From Bradyrhizobium sp. NFR13 (GTDB lineage Bacteria; Pseudomonadota; Alphaproteobacteria; Rhizobiales; Xanthobacteraceae), in assembly GCF_900114605.1 (NCBI RefSeq), contig NZ_FOTP01000004.1, positions 62,001 to 126,000 of the forward strand: a stretch of DNA of 64,000 nucleotides, written 5' to 3'. Positions within the stretch are counted from its first letter, which is position 1; each line of letters begins with the position of its first letter. Position numbers and translations under genes: made by a program. The notes under the pieces are model-generated. The model searched no databases. It saw nothing but the letters and a program-made list of their open reading frames with translations, and was not told the origin of the DNA. Shown in pieces: positions 53,193 through 61,033 of this stretch.

Positions 53193-55466
53193 ATGTCAGT
53201 CGTTCTCTCGGCGTCAGTTCGTCAGAATCTGCTTTCGCTGCAATCCACTGCTGATCTGTTGTCGACCACCCAGAACCGGTTGGCGAGCGGCAAGAAGGTC
53301 AATACGGCCCTCGACAATCCGACCAATTTCTTCACGGCAGCAGGCCTCGACAGCCGCGCCAGTGACATCAACAACCTGCTCGATGGTATCGGCAACGGCG
53401 TGCAGATCCTGCAGGCGGCCAATACCGGCATCACCTCGCTGCAAAAGCTTGTGGATACCGCGAAGTCGCTCGCGAACCAGGCGCTGCAGACCCCGGTGGG
53501 TTATTCGACCAAGTCGAACGTCTCCACCACCATCGCCGGCGCAACCCCGGACGATCTGCGCGGCACCCAGACTTTCGCGAGCGCAACGGCCACCAGCAAC
53601 GCTGTTTATAACGGCACGGCCGGCGGCACCACGCCGGTTACCGGCGCGACGACGCTCGGCGGCGTGGCGGCATCGCTGGTCGGTACCGCAGCTCCTGACG
53701 GTGCCGGTACCGCCGCATCGCTGTCCGGGACGTTAAAGCTGATCGGAACGCCTGCCGGCGCGACAACCATCGGTGCCGCGGCGCAGCCGAACGACGGCGA
53801 TACTATGATGGTGAACGGAAAGACGATCACCTTCCGGACCGGGCCGGCACCGACCGCAGCCACGGCCCCGGTGGGGCTTGGCGTCGCCGGCAACGTGGTC
53901 ACTGATGGCAACGGCAATTCCACCGTCTATCTAGGCACAGCGGGCGCACCGACCGGCAGCGTGGCCGATCTGACCACGGCTATCGATCTCGCCAGCGGGG
54001 TGCAGAAGGCCGTCATAGCCAATGGTGCCGCCACCATCTCTCACTCGTCCGGTACTGACGCTGCGATCGCCGCCGGTGTGCTCACGCTGTCGACCTCCAC
54101 AGGTTCAGATCTCAACATCAGCGGAAAGGCGGACTTGCTTAAGCAGCTCGGCCTGACGACTTCGGTCGGCGCCGGAACAGTCTCCGTCTCGCAATCGCGC
54201 ACGACGGCTCCGGGTACCATCGGAAATCTGATCCAGAGCGGCTCGACACTTTACGTCAACGGCAAGACCATCACGTTCAAGGATGCGTCCGTTCCGGCAG
54301 CGGCCAACATCCCGGTCGGCTCCGGTTCGCCGGTCGGCTCGAACCTGGTCACCGACGGTAGCGGCAATACGACGGTCTATCTGCAAGGCGGCAAGATCTC
54401 CGACGTCCTCACGGCCATCGATCTTGCCACCGGCGTGCAGACTGCGGCCAACAATGCCACGACCGGCGTCGCCACTCTGACCACCACGCAGGGGTCTACC
54501 GCATCGACCGTTGCCGCCAACGGCACGTTCAAGATCAGCACCGGTACCATTCAGGACCTTTCGATCAGCGGCAGCGGCAACGCGCTCTCGGCGTTGGGTC
54601 TCGCAGGCAACACTGGCACCTCGACTGTATTTACTGCGGCACGCGCAGCAGGTCCGGGTGGTATCAGCGGCACGACGCTGACGTTCTCATCCTTCAAGGG
54701 CGGCACGCCGGTGAACATCACGTTCGGCGACGGCACCAACGGCACCGTCAAGACGCTGGCACAACTGAACGTCGCACTGGCCGCCAACAATCTGGCCGCA
54801 ACCGTTGACGCTACCGGCAAGCTGGTGATCAGCTCCGGCAACGACTACGCATCATCGACGATGGGGTCCGTACTTGATGGTGGTACCATCGGCGGCACCG
54901 TCACCTCGGCTCTGAGCTTCACCAGCGCGGCGCCGCCGGTTGTTGATCTGCCGTCGCAGTCGACCCGTGCAAATCTGGTTGCGCAATACAACAACGTCAT
55001 CACCCAGATCACCACCACATCGCAGGACGCGTCGTTCAACGGCGTCAACTTGCTCGCCGGTGACACGCTGAAGCTGGTGTTCAACGAAACCGGAAAGTCG
55101 ACGCTCAACATCACCGGTTCGCAGTTGACGCCAGCGGGCCTCGGCCTGCCGACGCTGGTGTCGGGCTCCGACTTCATCGATAATGCCTCGACGAACAAGA
55201 CCCTCACGCAGCTCAATATGGCCAGCACGCAGCTGCGCTCGCTGGCCTCGTCGCTCGGCTCGAATCTCTCGATCGTGCAGATCCGTCAGGATTTTGCGAA
55301 GAACCTGATCAACACGCTGCAGACCGGTTCGTCCAACCTGACGTTGGCCGACACCAACGAGGAAGCCGCGAACAGCCAGGCGCTGTCGACCCGGCAGTCG
55401 ATCGCCGTCTCCGCGCTGGCACTGGCCAACCAGTCGCAGCAGAGCGTTCTCAAGCTGCTCCAGTAA
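53193..55466 (+). CDS. Flagellin 2 (large, thick-flagellum type)
   Basis: A 757-residue flagellin, closely related to flagellin 1 at both ends (first ~150 and last ~200 residues) but diverged in the centre. It also has two long beta modules (~201-325, ~348-474) and a shorter one (~491-556). The third module and C-terminal domain are nearly the same as in flagellin 1 (ITFGDGTNGTVK, SFNGVNLLAGDTLKL). The pair arose by duplication and the ends may be kept alike by conversion or selection. ATG 53193 follows GGAAGG. Its own CtrA-box promoter region suggests different timing from flagellin 1. Confidence 0.95.
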   Translation: MSVVLSASVRQNLLSLQSTADLLSTTQNRLASGKKVNTALDNPTNFFTAAGLDSRASDINNLLDGIGNGVQILQAANTGITSLQKLVDTAKSLANQALQTPVGYSTKSNVSTTIAGATPDDLRGTQTFASATATSNAVYNGTAGGTTPVTGATTLGGVAASLVGTAAPDGAGTAASLSGTLKLIGTPAGATTIGAAAQPNDGDTMMVNGKTITFRTGPAPTAATAPVGLGVAGNVVTDGNGNSTVYLGTAGAPTGSVADLTTAIDLASGVQKAVIANGAATISHSSGTDAAIAAGVLTLSTSTGSDLNISGKADLLKQLGLTTSVGAGTVSVSQSRTTAPGTIGNLIQSGSTLYVNGKTITFKDASVPAAANIPVGSGSPVGSNLVTDGSGNTTVYLQGGKISDVLTAIDLATGVQTAANNATTGVATLTTTQGSTASTVAANGTFKISTGTIQDLSISGSGNALSALGLAGNTGTSTVFTAARAAGPGGISGTTLTFSSFKGGTPVNITFGDGTNGTVKTLAQLNVALAANNLAATVDATGKLVISSGNDYASSTMGSVLDGGTIGGTVTSALSFTSAAPPVVDLPSQSTRANLVAQYNNVITQITTTSQDASFNGVNLLAGDTLKLVFNETGKSTLNITGSQLTPAGLGLPTLVSGSDFIDNASTNKTLTQLNMASTQLRSLASSLGSNLSIVQIRQDFAKNLINTLQTGSSNLTLADTNEEAANSQALSTRQSIAVSALALANQSQQSVLKLLQ

Positions 55467-55494
55467 GTCTGGCAGCCCTGACCCAGATCACCGG

Positions 55495-55522
55495 ACGGCG
55501 GGGGGTAACCCCGCCGTTTCGT
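55495..55522 (+). terminator. Terminator after flagellin 2
   Basis: Arms ACGGCGGGG and CCCCGCCGT around GGTAA, followed by TTCGTATTT, 28 bases past the stop codon. Confidence 0.8.
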
Positions 55523-55688
55523 ATTTGGGGTGCGCAATGTGCCAGAATCGCTGTGGATGCTGGTATTATCCAGTTCGCAGGGGTATTTTCGGGGCTCACG
55601 GATGGTGCATGTCCGTTCAGAACGTGGCACCAAATAGTGCCGGTTTAGGGTTCCGATCCTCCGGGATCGGCGCGAAAAGGAGAATTGA

Positions 55689-56066
55689 ATGCCTTTGCGA
55701 GTCGAGCTGAAACCGGGTGAGCGAATCATCATCGGGCAAAGCGTGATCACCAATTCCGATACGCGCACGGCGTTCCTGATTGATGGCGATGCACCGATCA
55801 TGCGTGAGAAGGATATTCTGACGGCGGAGACTGCTACGACGCCGGTCAAACGAGTCTATCTCTGCGTGCAGATGATGTATCTGGAGAACGATATCCCTGC
55901 GTATCAGGAGCTATATCTCGGCTTCATCAAGGAATTGATCGAAGCGGTTCCGAGTTTTCGCGAGACGATTGAGGACGTTAGTAAGCTTATTTTAAGCGGC
56001 GCGCTTTACAAAGCACTCAAGGAATTGCGTCCGCTGATCAAGCGGGAAGAAGAGTTTTTGAGGTAG
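55689..56066 (+). CDS. flbT: Flagellin synthesis repressor FlbT
   Basis: A 125-residue protein matching FlbT throughout: LRVELKPGERIIIGQSVITN, TAFLIDGDAPIMREKDIL and YLCVQMMYLENDIPAYQELY. In Caulobacter it binds the flagellin mRNA leader and stops translation until the hook is complete; in other alphaproteobacteria it can act positively. AAAGGAG lies about 7 bases before the ATG. It is followed by flaF after three bases, the reverse of the flaF-flbT order seen in several relatives. The two flagellin leaders upstream are the expected targets. Confidence 0.95.
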   Translation: MPLRVELKPGERIIIGQSVITNSDTRTAFLIDGDAPIMREKDILTAETATTPVKRVYLCVQMMYLENDIPAYQELYLGFIKELIEAVPSFRETIEDVSKLILSGALYKALKELRPLIKREEEFLR

Positions 56067-56069
56067 CGA

Positions 56070-56435
56070 ATGTCGATCGGTGCTCAAGCCTACGCGCGTA
56101 CTGCACAGACCACGGCGACACCGAGAGACATCGAAGCCCAGGCCCTTCTGAAAGCAGCGCGCAAGCTTCAGGACGTCGTGGCAAACTGGGACCATACCGA
56201 TGCTGGTCTCGACGAAGCTCTTCTGTTCAATCGTAAGCTCTGGTCGATCTTCGTTGGTGACGCCATCAACGACCAGAATCCCGAATCGATCGAGATCCGC
56301 CAGAATATCGCCAATATCGGCATCTTCGTGCTGACTCAGTGCACCGCCTTGCAGCACGTTCGCCAGGTCGAACATCTGCAGTCGCTGATCGATATCAATC
56401 GCAATATCGCCGCAGGTCTGTCCGGGCGTCCGTGA
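56070..56435 (+). CDS. flaF: Flagellar biosynthesis regulator FlaF
   Basis: A 121-residue helical protein of the FlaF family (ARTAQTTATPRDIEAQALLKAARKL, FNRKLWSIFVGDAIND, IRQNIANIGIFVLTQCTALQ). In Caulobacter, FlaF is needed for flagellin accumulation and secretion and is antagonistic to FlbT, probably as a flagellin chaperone. The start is 3 bases past the flbT stop, so the two are translationally coupled and expected to be made in step. Confidence 0.95.
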   Translation: MSIGAQAYARTAQTTATPRDIEAQALLKAARKLQDVVANWDHTDAGLDEALLFNRKLWSIFVGDAINDQNPESIEIRQNIANIGIFVLTQCTALQHVRQVEHLQSLIDINRNIAAGLSGRP

Positions 56436-56530
56436 GCCTCCCTGAAATCCGTAACGATAGCTTAATGATCGGCGATGCCTAATAGCGCCGTATCAGCGGG
56501 CGATTCGAAACCGCGCGCGACGGGGCTGAG

Positions 56531-56890
56531 ATGGCAGACGTTCTGAGCATTCTTTCGACGGCTTACAAGACCACCGTGCCGATCACGGCAGGTAAGTATG
56601 TGGCGGTGGATCCCGAAACCTATAAGGGTAGCTGGGAAGGCAAATACGCCAACGGCAAGAAGTTCGAAATAGCCATCTCGCAGGTCGACGGCTTTCGTGC
56701 TCAGGTGAAGTACAAGAGCGAAGGAACCGTCAAGTATCAGCAGGTGCTGATCAAGGATAATGCGTTCCGGGTGGGTGATACCAAGTTCCAGCTCAACGGC
56801 GACAACAAGGCGATCATCAAGACCGTCGTGACCGATGCCGCGACCGGCAGCACCTATCTCGACACGGCCTACGCCACGCGCGACACCTGA
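56531..56890 (+). CDS. Small beta-rich protein of unknown function in the flagellar cluster
   Basis: A 119-residue protein. The N-terminal ~30 residues (DVLSILSTAYKTTVPITAGKYVAVDPETY) are amphipathic, and the rest alternates short strands (GSWEGKYANGKKFEIAISQV, FRAQVKYKSEG, YQQVLIKDNAFRVGD, FQLNGDNKAIIKTVV), suggesting a lipocalin-like or small barrel. No signal peptide or cysteine is present, so if it leaves the cell it would use the flagellar export gate. It follows flaF by ~95 bases on the same strand and faces the FlaG-like gene. Function unknown; location argues for a filament or cap-associated role. Confidence 0.8.
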   Translation: MADVLSILSTAYKTTVPITAGKYVAVDPETYKGSWEGKYANGKKFEIAISQVDGFRAQVKYKSEGTVKYQQVLIKDNAFRVGDTKFQLNGDNKAIIKTVVTDAATGSTYLDTAYATRDT

Positions 56891-56899
56891 TCAGCGCAG

Positions 56900-57286
56900 T
56901 TAGACGCTGCGATCCATCTCGATCCGTCGATCAAGCATCTTCGCGTCCTGCTTCAGCGTGTCCATAGCGCGCAGGTAGGCGCGAGAGCGCAGTCGCGATT
57001 CCTCGGGATACTGGTCGATCACCTGGTTGGACTTCTTGTCCACAGACACGAAGACGATCTCGCCTGCGCCCTTGTCGATGATGACTTCCTTCGAAATCCG
57101 ATCGCTGTCGACCTGCTGATAGTTCGCTGCAGAAATGTTCGGCTGCAGCACGCGGGGGGCTGCTGACACGGTCTTGTCGGGGGGGAGTTGCGTAGGCACG
57201 GCTTCGCGCACCGCTTCTGGTGCGGGTCGTATCACCGGCGTGGCAACCGGTGCCCCCACCGGTTTGATATTGAAGTCGGCACCCAT
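56900..57286 (-). CDS. FlaG-like flagellar protein
   Basis: About 128 residues. A Pro/Ala/Val-rich N-terminal half (~1-60) is followed by a FlaG-type domain: RISKEVIIDKGAGEIVFVSVDKKSNQVIDQYPEESRLRSRAYLRAMD, where the V-D-x-x-T/S-x-x-V-I-x-Q-x-P-E pattern is the FlaG hallmark. FlaG proteins affect filament length. AGGAGGG precedes ATG 57286 at good spacing. It is the last of the minus-strand flagellar genes; ~160 bases separate it from flgN, so it may have its own promoter. Confidence 0.78.
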   Translation of the reverse strand: MGADFNIKPVGAPVATPVIRPAPEAVREAVPTQLPPDKTVSAAPRVLQPNISAANYQQVDSDRISKEVIIDKGAGEIVFVSVDKKSNQVIDQYPEESRLRSRAYLRAMDTLKQDAKMLDRRIEMDRSV

Positions 57287-57449
57287 GGCAGCCCTCCTGG
57301 CTCCATTCGATAAATCCCGACCCGTTCCCAAACGACATTATGCACCGAACGGCTGAATCCGGTGCTTATTTCCGCGCTGCAATTTAAGTCAAAAGATAGC
57401 AATGCCGCGGCGCATCAAACGCGCTCACGGTGCCTGACCAACTATACGA

Positions 57450-57944
57450 TCAAAGTGACCGGCTGACGACAATGGGCGTCATGTTGGCCCGGCCCGGTTG
57501 GGCCTGCCGACCGGCGGCCGTATAGGTCTGCGGGACATTGCGCTTCTGAACCTCGGCATTGACGCCGCGGACGATACCTTCCGACACTGCATGCGCGGTG
57601 GCGAGCACGGTCAGATTGACCTGCAGCATCGCGCGGAACACGTCATGGTGCTTGCGCAACGCCGAAAGCAGATCGGGCGTCGTCTGTGCGAGATATGTCT
57701 GGCTGATCTTGAGCAGCGAGATCATCGCAATGTAACGACGCGAAATATCCGTCTTCGGAGTTTCCAGCTTGATGGCCTCGCGGATGCTGCCGTTGCGCAC
57801 CAGCGCCGTCTCCTGTTCGATGATGGCGAGCAATTCGTTCATCACCTTCATGAGTTCGTCGGCGAGCTGGCGGGCTTCCGTCGGCGTCGCGACGGAACGC
57901 GGTGCGGCGATCGGGGCGGCTTGCTGGCGTTGCGCGTTGTGCAT
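57450..57944 (-). CDS. flgN: FlgN-family flagellar protein
   Basis: About 164 residues, helical. ARQLADELMKVMNELLAIIEQETALVRNGSIREAIKLE and KHHDVFRAMLQVNLTVLATAHAVSEGIVRGVNAEVQ follow the FlgN/FliT-like chaperone pattern, in which a long helical hairpin binds the C-terminal helices of FlgK and FlgL before export. It lies 17 bases after the flgJ/cheL stop in the flgI-flgJ-flgN set. AGAGGA precedes ATG 57944. FlgK and FlgL encoded ~8 kb away are the expected clients. Confidence 0.85.
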   Translation of the reverse strand: MHNAQRQQAAPIAAPRSVATPTEARQLADELMKVMNELLAIIEQETALVRNGSIREAIKLETPKTDISRRYIAMISLLKISQTYLAQTTPDLLSALRKHHDVFRAMLQVNLTVLATAHAVSEGIVRGVNAEVQKRNVPQTYTAAGRQAQPGRANMTPIVVSRSL

Positions 57945-57961
57945 GGTGGTGTCCTCTGCGC

Positions 57962-58309
57962 TCAGCTGGCGCGATTGGCTTGCTGGATGATGAGCGAACG
58001 AAAGACTTCGTTGGAGATACCGACGCCGCCGGCCTTGGCGAAGGACTTCGAATATTCGTCTGTGAGCATCGAGCGCCATGCGCCGGTGCCGGTGGTGTCG
58101 CCGAACGGGCCTTCGCCCTTGATGCCCGATGTCATCTGCGAAAACATCGTGTTGATGAACATCGCCTCGAAGTCTTCGGACTGCTTGCGCGTCTTGGCCT
58201 GGGCTTGCGGCGACACTTTCTGCAGGGCGTCGATCAGGTTCTGATCGGGGCGGCCATTAATTGTCGGGTGCTTGGCCTGATAGGCGGCGACAGCGGTGTT
58301 GACGTTCAT
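57962..58309 (-). CDS. Rod-binding protein, FlgJ N-terminal type (CheL)
   Basis: A 115-residue protein containing only the rod-binding domain of FlgJ (SEDFEAMFINTMFSQMTSG, GAWRSMLTDEYSKSFAKAGGVGISNEVFRSLIIQQA). The muramidase domain of enteric FlgJ is absent, as usual in alphaproteobacteria where the gene is called cheL or flgJ. It helps rod assembly in the periplasm. Its ATG overlaps the flgI stop (TGATG), so translation is coupled. A separate lytic transglycosylase must open the murein layer. Confidence 0.92.
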   Translation of the reverse strand: MNVNTAVAAYQAKHPTINGRPDQNLIDALQKVSPQAQAKTRKQSEDFEAMFINTMFSQMTSGIKGEGPFGDTTGTGAWRSMLTDEYSKSFAKAGGVGISNEVFRSLIIQQANRAS

Positions 58310-59433
58310 CACATCACCTCGATATCGGCCTGGATGGCGCCCGCGGCCTTGATGGCCTGCAGGATGCCGATCAGGTCGCGCGGGCCGATGCCGAGTCCGT
58401 TGAGACCGTCGACGAGCTGTTGCAACGATACGCCGTCCTTCACCAACGCGAACTTCTTGCCGTCCTCGGTCACGCCGACGCGTGTGCTCGGTGTGGCGAC
58501 AGTGCGGCCGTTGGAGAATGCATTGGGCTGGCTGACATTGGCGCTCTCCGAAATCGTCACGGTGAGATTGCCTTGCGCCACCGCGACGGTGGCGACGCGC
58601 ACGTCGCGGCCCATCACGATGATGCCGGAGCGCTCGTCGATGATGATCTTGGCGGCCAGATCCGGTTCGACCTGCAACTGTTCGATTTCGGTGAGCAGCG
58701 CGACGACGTTGCCCTTGAACTCCGGCGGGATCGACATCTGTACGGTGGAAGGATCGATCGGCTCGGCGGTCTTGGATCCCAGGAAGTCGTTGACGGCGGC
58801 GGCAATGCGCTTGGCCGTGGTGAAGTCGGGGTTGCGTAAGGCAAGGCGCACATTGGGCAGGCGGTTCAGCGCGAATTCGATCTCGCGCTCGATGATGGCG
58901 CCATTGGCGATGCGGCCAACGGTCGGTACGCCGCGGGTGATGCTCGCGGCAGCTCCTTCGGCGGCAAAACCGTTGATGGCGAGGGAGCCCTGGGCGACCG
59001 CGTAGACGTTGCCGTCAGCGCCGAGCAGGGGGGTGACCAGCAGGGTGCCGCCGGTCAGGTTCTTGGCATCGCCGAGCGCCGAGACGGTGACGTCCATGCG
59101 GGTGCCCTGAGTGCCGAAGGCGGGCAGGTTGCCGGTGACCATGACGGCGGCGACGTTGCCGGTGCGCAGCGTCTGGCCGCGGATGTTCACGCCCATGCGC
59201 TCCAGCATCGCCTGCAGCGACTGCCGGGTGAACGGGATGTTGTTGAGGGTGTCGCCGGTGCCGTTGAGGCCGACCACAAGGCCGTAGCCGATCAGCTGGT
59301 TCTGCCGCACGCCCTCGATATTGGCGAGATCCTTGATCCGCGACGTGGCATGTGCCGACACCGCCTGCACGAGCAGCACGAGCAGCACCGCACAGGCCGT
59401 CTGACAGAATCGGATCGAAGGTAGGCTCGGCAT
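58309..59433 (-). CDS. flgI: Flagellar P-ring protein FlgI
   Basis: A 374-residue protein with a Sec signal peptide (~1-30, TACAVLLVLLVQAVSAHA). FlgI motifs: RIKDLANIEGVRQNQLIGYGLVVGLNGTGD, ERMGVNIRG, NVAAVMVTGNLPAF, GMDVTVSALGDAKNL-like and TLLVTPLLGADG. Full length for the family. It forms the periplasmic P ring around the rod. A sigma-54-like promoter lies ~70 bases upstream, and flgJ and flgN follow in the same transcript. Genes for the other ring parts, flgH and flgA, are 3-4 kb away instead of adjacent. Confidence 0.96.
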   Translation of the reverse strand: MPSLPSIRFCQTACAVLLVLLVQAVSAHATSRIKDLANIEGVRQNQLIGYGLVVGLNGTGDTLNNIPFTRQSLQAMLERMGVNIRGQTLRTGNVAAVMVTGNLPAFGTQGTRMDVTVSALGDAKNLTGGTLLVTPLLGADGNVYAVAQGSLAINGFAAEGAAASITRGVPTVGRIANGAIIEREIEFALNRLPNVRLALRNPDFTTAKRIAAAVNDFLGSKTAEPIDPSTVQMSIPPEFKGNVVALLTEIEQLQVEPDLAAKIIIDERSGIIVMGRDVRVATVAVAQGNLTVTISESANVSQPNAFSNGRTVATPSTRVGVTEDGKKFALVKDGVSLQQLVDGLNGLGIGPRDLIGILQAIKAAGAIQADIEVM

Positions 59434-59503
59434 CCTCTGCTCCCCGCTGAGGTCTTCACTGGACCGCTCGCCACTCCCATGACGACGATCCGGCATTCAT
59501 TAT

Positions 59504-59518
59504 GCGAGTGCCGTGCCA
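59504..59518 (-). promoter_or_regulatory. Sigma-54-like promoter of flgI-flgJ-flgN
   Basis: On the minus strand TGGCACGGCACTCGC matches the -24 element fully and keeps GG-N10-GC spacing, with TCGC in place of TTGC at -12. It lies ~70 bases before the flgI start. Confidence 0.65.
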
Positions 59519-59634
59519 GCGGTCTAATTCGCTTTAAGGTATTGATTTGTAATGGGAATGATGAATTCATTAGGGCTGCATGCGGGGTTCGAGCCCCGGC
59601 GAATGTGCCGCCCGCGGCAGATTTTGCCGGGCTG

Positions 59635-59649
59635 TTTACGATTGATTAA
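59635..59649. promoter_or_regulatory. Near-consensus CtrA box upstream of fliX
   Basis: TTTACGATTGATTAA has the spacing of TTAA-N7-TTAA with one mismatch in the first half-site, ~110 bases before fliX. fliX is CtrA-controlled in Caulobacter, which supports but does not prove the site. Confidence 0.4.
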
Positions 59650-59760
59650 CCATAAAAGACCACCTTTCCGCATGGAGGTCCGTTTACGCTCGCGATGGTA
59701 CTGAGCGAACGGCAAGCCGCCGTGGGCCGGGATCGGCCATCACCCTCGCTGGACACGCCG

Positions 59761-60171
59761 ATGCGCATTTACGGACCGAACGGCACCACATTCGGGGCCC
59801 CGTCTTCGGGGGCAAAGAAAACCAGTTCGACCGGGTTTTCGGTGCCTGACACGACACCGACCTCCGAGACCAGGCCGACCGTGGCGCCCCGGGCGGCCAA
59901 TAGCATCGACGCGCTTCTGGCCATGCAGAGCGTCGAAGATCCCATGGAGCGTCGCAAGCGCTCGGTGAAGCGCGGTCGCGGCGCGCTCGATGTCCTCGAC
60001 GAACTCAAGATCGGCCTGCTCACGGGCTCCATCAATCCGGCCATGGTGGCGCGGCTTCGCAGTGCAGCAGCCAATCTCAAGGAATCATCCGGCGAACCCG
60101 GTCTGGACGCCGTGCTCTCGGAGATCGAACTCCGGGTTGAAGTCGAACTCGCCAAGGCTGGCCAAGTCTGA
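59761..60171 (+). CDS. fliX: Flagellar assembly regulator FliX
   Basis: A 136-residue protein starting MRIYGPNGTTFGAPSSGAK, the FliX signature, with a low-complexity linker (~20-50) and a conserved helical second half (SIDALLAMQSVEDPMERRKRSVKRGRGALDVLDELKIGLLTG). In Caulobacter, FliX links completion of the early basal body to activation of the sigma-54 regulator FlbD. The sigma-54 sites found in this window are therefore its expected downstream targets. An upstream in-frame start exists but lacks a ribosome binding site. Confidence 0.93.
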   Translation: MRIYGPNGTTFGAPSSGAKKTSSTGFSVPDTTPTSETRPTVAPRAANSIDALLAMQSVEDPMERRKRSVKRGRGALDVLDELKIGLLTGSINPAMVARLRSAAANLKESSGEPGLDAVLSEIELRVEVELAKAGQV

Positions 60172-60341
60172 TCCGCTCGGGGCGGCGCCCCAAGTCCGGC
60201 CGCGGCCCGCATAAATGCCGTTTATAGCCCGTCAAACAGCCCTTTGATCAAGTCGGGCTGCGGCTGCGACGTGCTGCAGCCGCACAGTTCCAGCCATGAA
60301 TCCGGGCGGTGGATGGCGGTTCCGGAGGTATCCTGACGTTA

Positions 60342-60370
60342 TTGTCTGTCACATGACCTAGCTATATAAG
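60342..60370 (+). promoter_or_regulatory. Sigma-70-type promoter of dksA
   Basis: TTGTCT, a 17-base spacer and TATAAG (60365-60370) fit a housekeeping promoter. The predicted start point near 60377 would leave a ~40-base leader before the dksA TTG. Confidence 0.5.
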
Positions 60371-60416
60371 CTGCGGCGCGGCCGGTCATTTCCGGCGCCT
60401 TGCACGCATAGATGGA

Positions 60417-60833
60417 TTGGCCTTGGACAAGTTGAAAAGCTATCGCCCCTCCGAAAAAGAGCCTTTCATGAACGACCGGCAGCGCGACTATTTCCGCGCG
60501 AAATTGCTGGCCTGGAAGGAAGAAATCCTCCGTGAATCGAAACTCACCCTGCAGGCTTTGCAGGAGGAGAACGTCAATCACCCCGACCTCGCCGACCGTG
60601 CGTCGTCGGAAACCGACCGCGCGATCGAACTGCGAGCGCGCGATCGGCAGCGTAAGCTGATCTCCAAGATCGACGCCGCACTGCTGCGCATCGAGGATAA
60701 TACCTACGGCTATTGCGAGGAGACCGGCGAGCCGATCTCGCTCAAGCGGCTTGAAGCCCGCCCGATCGCAACACTCTCCGTGGAAGCCCAGGAGCGCCAC
60801 GAGAAGCGCGAAAAGGTCTATCGCGACGAATAG
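60417..60833 (+). CDS. dksA: RNA polymerase-binding regulator DksA (single-cysteine type)
   Basis: A 138-residue DksA. The coiled-coil tip acidic residues are present (HPDLADRASSETDRA), and the globular end reads YGYCEETGEPISLKRLEARPIATLSVEAQERHEKREK. Only the first of the four zinc cysteines remains; the others are replaced by Thr, Ser and Ala. Rhodobacter sphaeroides DksA has the same single-cysteine form and is active, so this is a lineage trait and not damage. DksA works with ppGpp at the RNA polymerase secondary channel. The start looks like TTG 60417; ATG 60468 would give a shorter form. Confidence 0.93.
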   Translation: MALDKLKSYRPSEKEPFMNDRQRDYFRAKLLAWKEEILRESKLTLQALQEENVNHPDLADRASSETDRAIELRARDRQRKLISKIDAALLRIEDNTYGYCEETGEPISLKRLEARPIATLSVEAQERHEKREKVYRDE

Positions 60834-60847
60834 TCTTTCGGATACCC

Positions 60848-60874
60848 AACGGCCGCCCATCGGGCGGCCGTTTT
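60848..60874 (+). terminator. Terminator after dksA
   Basis: Arms AACGGCCGCCC and GGGCGGCCGTT with an ATC loop, followed by TT, 16 bases past the stop. Confidence 0.85.
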
Positions 60875-61033
60875 CATTTCGGAGTTCCGGAAGGCAATCA
60901 CGTCTGCTGTGCGATGCAGTGATCGGCGATGATTGCGCTGCAGCACGGCGACATTCTTAAACACGGGAATATGAACGTCATCATTCCCCAATAGGACGTA
61001 GGCTTAGTCGACAAAAAAACGGGAGGATGAATA

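Larger units (their letters stand above)
59434..59760. other. Divergent control region between flgI and fliX
   Basis: About 330 bases without a gene. It contains a sigma-54-like site facing flgI (59504-59518) and a near-CtrA box facing fliX (59635-59649). These fit the known class split in alphaproteobacteria: fliX as an early CtrA-type gene, flgI as a sigma-54 gene. Confidence 0.5.

Noticed and set aside
55625-55645. TGGCAC followed by AGTGCC upstream of flbT, considered as a sigma-54 site
   Set aside because: The distance from GG to GC is one base too long for -24/-12 spacing, and the sequence is a simple GGCAC/GTGCC palindrome.
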